A stretch of 64,000 bases of DNA from Paenibacillus_V sp046244365 (GTDB lineage: Bacteria > Bacillota > Bacilli > Paenibacillales > NBRC-103111), in contig NZ_CP176395.1 in NCBI RefSeq assembly GCF_046244365.1, positions 5,828,001 through 5,892,000 on the forward strand, read 5' to 3'. Position numbers and translations under genes: made by a program. This document shows, piece by piece, positions 15,776 through 22,957 of this stretch; positions within the stretch are counted from its first letter, which is position 1, and each line of letters starts with the position of its first letter. The notes beneath the pieces were generated by a model, which did not search any database, was not told the origin of the DNA, and was given only the letters and a program-made list of their open reading frames with translations.

Positions 15776-16654
15776 TTACCTCCTGTCCTTGGCCATAGCG
15801 GACGTATTGCGGAATATCGCGAATACGATGCCGATGACGATAAAGATGAAGACGAAATAGATCCATCCGATCGCCGAGGCGTAGCCGTAGCTGAACTTAT
15901 TGAAAACGAGCATATTGATAAATCGCATCATCTTGTTCATGACCGACGTAAACGAGTCGACGATGCAGAACAGCGTGCTCACGAGCAGCATCGGCATGAT
16001 CATCGGAAACGTAATTTTCCAAAAGTTCTCCCAAGGCGTCGCGCCGTCGCATTTGGCCGCCTCATAGAGCGTCGGCGATATCGTTTGCAGGCCCGCCAGC
16101 AGGATTAGGATCGGAACCCCGGCGCCCCACATGACGAGAGTGAGCGAATCCATCATGGACAGCAGCGGCGTCAGCAGCTCCAGCGGAATGTAGTCTTGCA
16201 GCATGCTTTTCATATCGTACTGCTGGAAAATCGGCAGCGTTGCTGCGCCTTGGGCGGTTAATTTCTGCAGCGTTTCACCGGCGGCGATGATGACCGGCAG
16301 GAAGAAGACGCCGCGGAAGAAGATTCTGCCTTTCATCGGCCGGTTCAACAGGATGGCGCTGAACATGGCGAAAATGAGGATGAGCGGCACTTGGAACCCC
16401 ATTTTCAGCATCGTTTCCTTCAGGATGGGCATGAATTCCACATCGACCGTAAACGCCTGCCGGTAATTTTTGAGGCCGACGTAAGTCGCTTCAAGCCGGC
16501 CGGAGCTTACCTTCAGATCCTGCAGCGAGTAGAGGAGCGACCGGACGAGCGGAATCGCCATAAATACCAGAAACCCGAACGTCCAGAGCGCAACGAAGGA
16601 ATAGCCCTCCCATATGTGCCTGCCCTTCAGCGTCAGGCGCAGCTTTCCTTTCAT
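15776..16654 (-). CDS. Carbohydrate ABC permease, MalF/CUT1 type
   Basis: The 292-residue integral membrane protein has a MalF-like N-terminus (EGYSFVALWTFGFLVFMAIPLVRSLLYSL in outline), the conserved YVGLKNYRQAF and the coupling loop YEAAKCDGATPWENF. A long periplasm-facing segment around residues 125-170 separates helices. It forms the heterodimeric channel with the MalG-type protein 5 bases downstream. Its ATG overlaps the stop codon of the DUF5696 gene by 4 bases (ATGA), so the importer and the DUF5696 protein are made together. It is one of two importers in the block. Confidence 0.9.
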   Translation of the reverse strand: MKGKLRLTLKGRHIWEGYSFVALWTFGFLVFMAIPLVRSLLYSLQDLKVSSGRLEATYVGLKNYRQAFTVDVEFMPILKETMLKMGFQVPLILIFAMFSAILLNRPMKGRIFFRGVFFLPVIIAAGETLQKLTAQGAATLPIFQQYDMKSMLQDYIPLELLTPLLSMMDSLTLVMWGAGVPILILLAGLQTISPTLYEAAKCDGATPWENFWKITFPMIMPMLLVSTLFCIVDSFTSVMNKMMRFINMLVFNKFSYGYASAIGWIYFVFIFIVIGIVFAIFRNTSAMAKDRR

Positions 16655-18936
16655 TTGGCGCTCCCCCCTTCCGCAACGGCATAGCCGCCTGCTTCGATCC
16701 TCACATTGTCCGCAAGCTTGGCGCTTTCTCCATAATTCACGTAAATCGCGACCCCGTTCGCGAATGTCGTACGGTACACGTCCGGCGCAAGCTGATCGTG
16801 GCCAACGATCGGCTGATTCGTCACCGGCTTGAGCGCCTTCGCGGCTTTCCGGTATTCCTCCGCTGCCGGTTCAAGCCAATCCCGGTAGTCGGAGCTGATC
16901 AGATCGTTCAACGGCGTGCGCTGCAGATTGGAGGAATTCGCATAGGACAGCCGGTACAGCGGCATCGCCCCGTATTCGATCATCCGCAAAAACGATTTCG
17001 GTCCGTCCTCGCGCATGTTTCCGGGTTCGCCGTAATAAGGAATGAGGCCGCGGAGCACGATTTGATAAAACGGTACCGTGCGGTCCTCGAATATGAAATG
17101 ACTCGAATCCATAGGCGCACTGTCGATCCGGTTTACATGTCCGAACGTGTAGGCGTTGCCGTAATTCACCGCTGCGCCGCCGAGACGATTCTTGACCGTA
17201 TCGAGTATCCCGCTCCAGCTCTCCGCCGTTTGTTTGCGGCTGAATAGCGAGGAAGGGGATTGATCCGAATAGAGCAGATCGCCAACGTGATTCATTCGGA
17301 TGCCGGCAATGCCCAGTTTTTCGTACTTCGCAAGCTCCTTGTTCAAATTGCCGGTTGCGGTTTCCGGCTTCAGCAAATTGAATCTCATTCCCTTTTGCTG
17401 CTGCAAGGTAGCCAGATTCGCTTCGCGTACGATCATCGGCTCGCGGTTCAGTCCGCGTATCGCGTCCTTAGATTCCTCGAACGTTCCGCTGTCGGCATAC
17501 GGCTTGACATAGTTCGCATCCAGGGTCAAGCGGACGCCTTTCGATTTGGCGTAATTGGCAAGCTCTACAAGACGGCCTGAACCTCCGAGCTTGCCGGCAA
17601 CGGGAAAATGCTGCGGCTGGCTGCCGAACAATCCCCCGTCCGACCAGCCCTCCAGCGTCACTCCCATCGCATCGACCCCCTTCTCCGCAAATCGGTCGAT
17701 GATTTCCTTCGCCTGCTCGAACGTGGTCATCTTGACATAGGTGCTGCCGAGAATTTCGTCTCGCACCACGCCGCCCACAAGCTGCAGCTGTAGCTCCGGA
17801 CGGTCCTGCGGCACCGGCTTGACGCCGCGGTCGTTCATCAAGTAATTGCGGTATGCGTTCGCCATCCCGACATAGCCGCTCTGCTCGCCTTGCAGCGGAA
17901 CGAAGCGGACTCCCCGGTCTCCTTGGATCATGCCGCCTTGATACATCGGCACTTCGCCCGAATCTCCGATGAAGATGACATCGTCGTTCCTATACGTAAA
18001 CTCGACCGACGCCCGGTAAAGGCCGATGTTCTGGTAGCCGGAAGGAGCCGCCACGATCTTGGCGTCATGATCACCTTCCGTTACGATGGCCGCAAAGCCT
18101 TGCTTGCCGCGATTGATGCCGAACACCGGTATGGCGATCGTTTCCTGAGGCGCGGGAAACACGTCTTCCTTCGAATTTTTGAGGACCGTTTCCTTCGTTT
18201 TCGTTTTGAAGGCCGGATCGCCGCCGTAAATGTTCTGATAGTACCGGTCGAAATATTCCAGATGCTTCTCCTTGAAATTGACGATCGCGCCCGATCCGTC
18301 CGGAATGAAGAGATAGCCGTTTTCTTTGGCGTTAGCCGCATCGAAGTACGGCAGCGGCTCGAGGCTGACCAGCTTGCAGCCGGCTCCTTCCTTGATCGAC
18401 TCGTATGGCACTTTGACTTCCAAGCCGTCTGCCGTCAAACGGTATTCCATCGCAAAATGCAGCCCGATCGACGTGAGCGCGTAATCGATCCGGACGCCGC
18501 CCTCGATCAGGGCGGGCACCGCCGAACCCGCTTCCTTCAGCGGGTTCGTCAGCGTCGGATTGGCCCCCTGGGTATACCGGATCACCATCGGATTCTGAAT
18601 CAGCGCCAGTTGGCTCTCCGAAATGCCGGTACGGTTCTGCGGATAGTTGTACCAGCGGTTGCCGCTCGTCTTGTCTTCCAGATGGACGAGACCTTTGGCG
18701 CCGTCGTACATTAAGCGGAATTTGCCGTTCTCGGCCACTTGTTTGACGGCGTCCCCCGGCGAACCCTCCAATGCGCGGATCTTGATCGGCGCCTTGTCGC
18801 CGTTCTCGGCGCAAACGCCGATGCCGGCCGCCGCTGTCGTCTGCTTTCCCTTCGGATACCGAAGAAGGAGGACCGCCGCAACGACCGCTGCGATCACAAC
18901 GACGACTGAAAGTTTGTAAATGGTTCGTTTACTCAT
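16651..18936 (-). CDS. DUF5696 membrane-anchored protein, probable extracellular glycoside hydrolase
   Basis: The 761-residue protein has an N-terminal membrane anchor (about 8-26) and no lipobox. Residues 60-390 look like a beta-rich domain (MIRYT-GAN-type strands, IFIPDGSGAIVNF). Residues about 400-690 look like a TIM barrel with strands ending in GVTLEGWSDGG, RLTLDANYV, IAGIRMNHVGDLLYSD and VNYGNAY. The last 70 residues form a beta-sheet closing in YVNYGESA. I recognise the family as DUF5696; to my knowledge its activity is not established. The layout of sandwich, barrel and sheet resembles glycosidases of the GH101 type, which is inference. It overlaps the next permease by 4 bases and lies 13 bases after the YIP1-like gene. 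Confidence 0.8.
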   Translation of the reverse strand: MSKRTIYKLSVVVVIAAVVAAVLLLRYPKGKQTTAAAGIGVCAENGDKAPIKIRALEGSPGDAVKQVAENGKFRLMYDGAKGLVHLEDKTSGNRWYNYPQNRTGISESQLALIQNPMVIRYTQGANPTLTNPLKEAGSAVPALIEGGVRIDYALTSIGLHFAMEYRLTADGLEVKVPYESIKEGAGCKLVSLEPLPYFDAANAKENGYLFIPDGSGAIVNFKEKHLEYFDRYYQNIYGGDPAFKTKTKETVLKNSKEDVFPAPQETIAIPVFGINRGKQGFAAIVTEGDHDAKIVAAPSGYQNIGLYRASVEFTYRNDDVIFIGDSGEVPMYQGGMIQGDRGVRFVPLQGEQSGYVGMANAYRNYLMNDRGVKPVPQDRPELQLQLVGGVVRDEILGSTYVKMTTFEQAKEIIDRFAEKGVDAMGVTLEGWSDGGLFGSQPQHFPVAGKLGGSGRLVELANYAKSKGVRLTLDANYVKPYADSGTFEESKDAIRGLNREPMIVREANLATLQQQKGMRFNLLKPETATGNLNKELAKYEKLGIAGIRMNHVGDLLYSDQSPSSLFSRKQTAESWSGILDTVKNRLGGAAVNYGNAYTFGHVNRIDSAPMDSSHFIFEDRTVPFYQIVLRGLIPYYGEPGNMREDGPKSFLRMIEYGAMPLYRLSYANSSNLQRTPLNDLISSDYRDWLEPAAEEYRKAAKALKPVTNQPIVGHDQLAPDVYRTTFANGVAIYVNYGESAKLADNVRIEAGGYAVAEGGSAK

Positions 18937-18949
18937 GCGCTCCCCCCCT

Positions 18950-19564
18950 CTACATTCGGAATCGGATTTCCGTAATCAAACCGGTTACAAAGTGGAACGC
19001 CTGATTGACCAGCCCATAGAACAGAATAAGGACAAACCAGATGATCAGCATGCCGACGATGGTCAGCAGCAGAATCCCCAGCAATTTATACAAGTTGAAG
19101 TCATGCAAAATTTTCACTTTCATAATGAGCAGAAACGCCACCCAGAGGAATACGAACCCGCTGATGAATACATAAACGGGCATTTCCTGCAGGGTCAGTA
19201 CGTTCGTCAGCAGGGAGAGCGGCAGCGTCATGACGATGTAAGGCGTCAAAGCGAAGGCGCCGCCGACCAATAGCTCCTTGAACTTTCCTTCTCCCTCCTG
19301 AATCGTGCTGATTCCCCAGTTGGCGACTGTCCAGGTGAGCCAGAGGATGAGGATCGAGGACGCTTCGGTAATGAAGGAAATTTCATAGGCTTCTCTCCGC
19401 TGGAACAAGATCCCCGAAAGCGACAAAGACAAAATCCGAACCGCAACGGCCAGCGCCATTATGAAAGCGGCATCGCGGTACCGGGCGCGGCCCGGCTCTT
19501 GGAGATCGTAATAAAAATCGATCGGGTGCGCGAGAACCTTGCCGGCCATTTTCCATGTGCTCAT
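18950..19564 (-). CDS. YIP1 family multipass membrane protein
   Basis: The 204-residue protein begins MSTWKMAGKVLAHPIDFYYDLQ, followed by about five hydrophobic helices, as in bacterial Yip1-domain proteins. The start at 19564 follows GGAGGGGAAATCCC and overlaps the upstream stop by 4 bases (ATGA). A frame extended to 19639 would run deep into the preceding gene. Bacterial YIP1 proteins have no established biochemical role; in this neighbourhood they may assemble or tether the extracellular proteins. Its fixed position between the NHL/TPR protein and the DUF5696 protein suggests a structural part of one membrane complex. Confidence 0.82.
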   Translation of the reverse strand: MSTWKMAGKVLAHPIDFYYDLQEPGRARYRDAAFIMALAVAVRILSLSLSGILFQRREAYEISFITEASSILILWLTWTVANWGISTIQEGEGKFKELLVGGAFALTPYIVMTLPLSLLTNVLTLQEMPVYVFISGFVFLWVAFLLIMKVKILHDFNLYKLLGILLLTIVGMLIIWFVLILFYGLVNQAFHFVTGLITEIRFRM

Positions 19565-21051
19565 GGGATTTCCCCTCCTTCCGCGCGTACAGCCGACAAT
19601 TGCCTCTTCATGAACAGCATGCGTTTGCGCCGCCGCCACCCGATCACAATCCTGAGGAGAACGCCGACAGCTATCAGCACGAGGACGGATTCGATAAAGT
19701 GCTCGCGAAGAAAGATTTTGCGCTGCTCAAGGAAGGCGTCCGAATACTCGTCATAAGCTCTCGCTTGTTTGAAGTACGTCATCGCTTCGGAATATTTCTC
19801 CTGCTTGCTCAGCGATTTGCCGATGGCCAAGTAGGCCAAATTGTAGTTGCTGTTCAGCCGCAGCACCTGCGCCCACGGCTGCTGCGACTCTTCGTAGCGG
19901 CCGTCCGCATACAGGACGGACGCTTTGTGCACGAGCTCGCCGAACGCAGTGACGCGAAAACGGTCGATCCGGTTTCTTGTCTCGTCGGCGATATAGACGA
20001 TGCCGTCCGACGTCTGCGCTATGCTCGACGGCGTAAGCATCAGCCCGTTCTGGGCGCCAAGACCGCCGAAGGCGAACAGCAGATTGCCGAGGCTGTCGTA
20101 TTGGAACGCCCTGCCGGTAATCTTATCGAGCGCCGTGATGAATCCTTGGCTATCGACGCTCACGTCGACGAAGGAGTTATATTTGCGCTTTTCGTTCACG
20201 ATCTTCATCCGGTAGTCCCCGTAGCGGCCGCTCGCGGATTCTTGCGCATTCAGCGTGTCGACGCCGACGGCGCTCAAACGCTTGACCTGAAGGGTCTCCG
20301 TGCCGAGCGTCGTCGTATAAATAAACCCTTCGGCATCCTGGTACAGATTGGAGAACTCCGGCGGCTTGTCGCCCGACATCTGCGCCTTCTGCTCCTTGGT
20401 TGCGATCAGGTTGGTCAGGATGCGGGTCACGCTGAATTCCACGTGATTGCCTCCGAACAGTCCCGCGAATTCCCCATTCGGATCGAGCTGCAGCAAGCCT
20501 TGATACAAGCCGTCGCAGACGATGGACAAGTAGCCGCGTTTATCGACGATCACTTTGGACGGCAAATACAGGAACTTCTCGCCCAGCAGCGGGCTTTTGG
20601 GATCGCGGAAATCTTTGACGAACCGCCCGGTGCGGTCGAATACCGCAATTCTGCTGTTTTTGGTATCGGCCACATAGACGGTTCCGTCTTCCGAGGCGAA
20701 TACGCCCTTCGGCCCGTTCAGCTTCCCGTCCCCGTCCTTAGTGCCGTATATGCCGAGCACTCGTTTGTTCGCATCCATATGCACGATCCGGTTGTTTCCG
20801 GTATCGGCGACATAGATCGTATCGTCGGATGCGACGTACAGATCCTGAGGCTTGTTGAACGGACCGGCTTCGTTGTCGAACCCGTCGATCGAATCCATAT
20901 AGGCGTAACCGTTCAGCGAGGCGACCGGGTCGAATTTGTTATTGTACGTATACCCGTCGTATGGACTGCGGGCCTCTGCAGGCGGCGCCTCCGCAAGCAG
21001 CAGGACGATCGCCGCCAGGAACACGAACGCGATGCGTATGTGAACTCTCAC
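19561..21051 (-). CDS. Extracellular NHL-repeat propeller with TPR-like helices and a C-terminal membrane anchor
   Basis: The 496-residue protein starts at the GTG at 21051, just after GGGGGGAG; longer frames would overlap the permease. Residues 5-27 are a signal peptide ending near AEA. Residues about 60-380 contain NHL blades: FNKPQDLYVASDDTIYVADTGNNRI, LNGPKGVFASEDGTVYVADTKNSRI (each quoted in part as a pattern) and a late IVYIADETRNRI. Residues 385-450 are TPR-like (YLAIGKSLSKQEKYSEAMTY). A single helix at about 455-472 followed by RRRKR predicts a membrane anchor with a short cytoplasmic tail. No enzyme residues are recognisable, so a scaffold or substrate-sensing role is likely. It overlaps the YIP1-like gene by 4 bases. 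Confidence 0.85.
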   Translation of the reverse strand: MRVHIRIAFVFLAAIVLLLAEAPPAEARSPYDGYTYNNKFDPVASLNGYAYMDSIDGFDNEAGPFNKPQDLYVASDDTIYVADTGNNRIVHMDANKRVLGIYGTKDGDGKLNGPKGVFASEDGTVYVADTKNSRIAVFDRTGRFVKDFRDPKSPLLGEKFLYLPSKVIVDKRGYLSIVCDGLYQGLLQLDPNGEFAGLFGGNHVEFSVTRILTNLIATKEQKAQMSGDKPPEFSNLYQDAEGFIYTTTLGTETLQVKRLSAVGVDTLNAQESASGRYGDYRMKIVNEKRKYNSFVDVSVDSQGFITALDKITGRAFQYDSLGNLLFAFGGLGAQNGLMLTPSSIAQTSDGIVYIADETRNRIDRFRVTAFGELVHKASVLYADGRYEESQQPWAQVLRLNSNYNLAYLAIGKSLSKQEKYSEAMTYFKQARAYDEYSDAFLEQRKIFLREHFIESVLVLIAVGVLLRIVIGWRRRKRMLFMKRQLSAVRAEGGEIP

Positions 21052-21076
21052 TGGACTCCCCCCTATAGAGCTCCGC

Positions 21077-21111
21077 CGAAGCGAAGCGTTCCTCCGTAAG
21101 CGCTGGCTTCG
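21077..21111 (-). other. Intra-operon stem-loop
   Basis: In the 74-base gap between a permease and the NHL/TPR gene, CGAAGCGAAGCG (21077-21088) can pair with CGCTGGCTTCG (21101-21111), with a small bulge. There is no T-run, so it is not a normal terminator. It could be a processing or stability element that sets different levels of transporter and scaffold messages. Confidence 0.4.
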
Positions 21112-21125
21112 CGAAGTGAAGCGGG

Positions 21126-22007
21126 CTATGCTTTGATCCCGGAATGCGCCATCGTCTCGAGCACCCGGCGCTGCGTGATGATAAACATGACTAGCGTCGG
21201 AATGACCATCAGGAAGCTGGCCGCCGCCAAGGCGCCTACGCGGGCGACCACGCCGTAGCCTCCGCTGATCGTATTGATGGCGAACGGCAGCGTTTTCATC
21301 TGGTCCGTTGTCGCATAGACCGTCGAAGCCCACGGATCGTTCCACGCCGCGATGAAATTAAGCAGCATGAGCGTCGCGATGGCCGGCTGCAGCAGCGGAA
21401 TCACAATTCTGAAGTAGGTGCGCCACTCGCCTGCTCCGTCGATACGGGCCGCTTCCAGCAGGGCATCCGGGATCTGATCGAGAAATTGCTTCATCAGAAA
21501 CAGTCCCATGGGCGAAGCGAGCATCGGCAGAACAAGCGCGAAATAGGAATCCATCAGCCCCATTTTGGATACGACGATGTATTGCGGAATTTGCGTCACC
21601 TGCGGTGCGAACATAAGCGCCAGAATGATCATGCTGAACATTTGTTTGCGAAACGGCAGCTTCTTGTGCTTGCTGAGCGGATAAGCCGCCATCGTGCTGA
21701 TCAGAATGCCGAGCGTCACGACGCAGAGCGAAACGACGACGCTGTTGAAAATATATCTGGAGAACGGAACGACGGAGCTCGTCGCCGCAAACAGCAGTTC
21801 CTTGAAGTTTTGCAAGGTCGGGTTGATGACGATAAACCGCGGCGGAAACAAGAAGAGCTCCGACACCGGCTTAAACGCGGTCACCGCCAAATAGACGAGC
21901 GGCATCAGCATAAGCAGACCGAAAACGGTCAGAAAAGCGTAGAGGATCGACCCGCTCCAATCGAAACGGCCCCCGTTAATAAGTGAAGAGCGACTGGCCA
22001 CGTCCAT
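21126..22007 (-). CDS. Carbohydrate ABC permease, MalG/CUT1 type
   Basis: The 293-residue membrane protein has the MalG pattern: LTVFGLLMLMPLVYLAV near the N-terminus, FKPVSELFLFPP, FLMKQFLDQIPDALLEAARIDGAGEW (the coupling loop, in outline) and a C-terminal ITQRRVLETMAHSGIKA. The ATG at 22007 shares one base with the stop of the upstream permease (TGATG), so the two channel subunits are coupled in translation. A TTG one codon earlier is also possible. It belongs to the importer fed by the large anchored binding protein at 22954-25932. Confidence 0.92.
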   Translation of the reverse strand: MDVASRSSLINGGRFDWSGSILYAFLTVFGLLMLMPLVYLAVTAFKPVSELFLFPPRFIVINPTLQNFKELLFAATSSVVPFSRYIFNSVVVSLCVVTLGILISTMAAYPLSKHKKLPFRKQMFSMIILALMFAPQVTQIPQYIVVSKMGLMDSYFALVLPMLASPMGLFLMKQFLDQIPDALLEAARIDGAGEWRTYFRIVIPLLQPAIATLMLLNFIAAWNDPWASTVYATTDQMKTLPFAINTISGGYGVVARVGALAAASFLMVIPTLVMFIITQRRVLETMAHSGIKA

Positions 22008-22957
22008 CAATCCCTTTCCCCAAGTAAATTGAAGATGATCCGGTTAAGCCCCACCATCAGCAGGAACAGCACGACGGCGATCGCCGCGGCGTATCCCATT
22101 TCGAAGCGGACGAACGCATAGTCGTACAGATGGGTCATAATCGTATGGCCGGCATATAAGGTGCTGGGGAAGCCGGCGAGCGACATGGCGATGTCGTACA
22201 CCTGCAGCGAAGAGACGATGGTGAGCACCGCGCCGAACAGCAGCTGCGGCTTGATGGAAGGGAGCGTGATATACCATAGCTCCTGCCAGCGGTACCTGAC
22301 CCCGTCGATGACTCCCGCTTCGTACAAGTCGGTCGGGACGTTGGACAGCCCGGCGAGAAACGCCAGAAATCCGGTGCCCATACTGGTCCATAAGGAAACG
22401 AGAATGATGACGGGCATGATCGTCTTCACATCCTGCAGCCACAGCCACGGTTCGTCGAAAACGCCTATTTTGATCAGCCAGTGGTTGATCAGCCCGTAGC
22501 GGTCGCCCGAGAACAGGTACAGCCAGACGACGGACATGGCAACCGAGCTGGCAATTGCCGGCGTATAGAAGCACAGCGTAAAGAAGAAACGGTATTTTTG
22601 CGGAATGTTGCTGATGAGCCAAGCCAGAATGAACGACATGCAATAGCCGAGTGGGCCGGTAAAGACGGCGAACGTAAGGGTGTTGCCGATCGCCTTCAGG
22701 AAGATGTCGTCCTCCAGGAACAGCTGCTTGTAGTTTTCCAGACCGACCCACCGCGGCGGTTCCAAAATGTTGTAGTACGTCAAGCTTAATCCCGCGGCGG
22801 TTAATACCGGAATCACCGTAAAAACGAGAAACAGCAGGAAGAACGGCGCCAGGAACAGAAAGGAGGTGCGGTGGCTGACCAAACGGGCCCATAAGCCCTC
22901 CTTCTTGTCGGCTATGACCTTCTTCGCGGTTTGCGAATCAAGGGCTGCTTCACTCAC
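22007..22957 (-). CDS. Carbohydrate ABC permease, MalF/CUT1 type
   Basis: The 316-residue protein has a cytoplasmic N-terminal tail of about 30 residues, then a MalF-type core with SLTYYNILEPPRWVGLENYKQLF (outline) and the coupling loop LYEAGVIDGVRYRWQELWYITLP. The ID-G and final Pro are kept, although the usual small residues after IDG are replaced by VRY. Its start overlaps the stop of the binding-protein gene by 4 bases and its stop overlaps the next permease by one base. It should form the channel for the substrate bound by the 992-residue protein. Confidence 0.91.
   Translation of the reverse strand: MSEAALDSQTAKKVIADKKEGLWARLVSHRTSFLFLAPFFLLFLVFTVIPVLTAAGLSLTYYNILEPPRWVGLENYKQLFLEDDIFLKAIGNTLTFAVFTGPLGYCMSFILAWLISNIPQKYRFFFTLCFYTPAIASSVAMSVVWLYLFSGDRYGLINHWLIKIGVFDEPWLWLQDVKTIMPVIILVSLWTSMGTGFLAFLAGLSNVPTDLYEAGVIDGVRYRWQELWYITLPSIKPQLLFGAVLTIVSSLQVYDIAMSLAGFPSTLYAGHTIMTHLYDYAFVRFEMGYAAAIAVVLFLLMVGLNRIIFNLLGERD

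Noticed and set aside
15771..15866. An N-terminal extension of the MalG-type permease
   Set aside because: It would overlap the upstream gene by more than 90 bases, and the GTG at 15770 has a full AGGAGG site.
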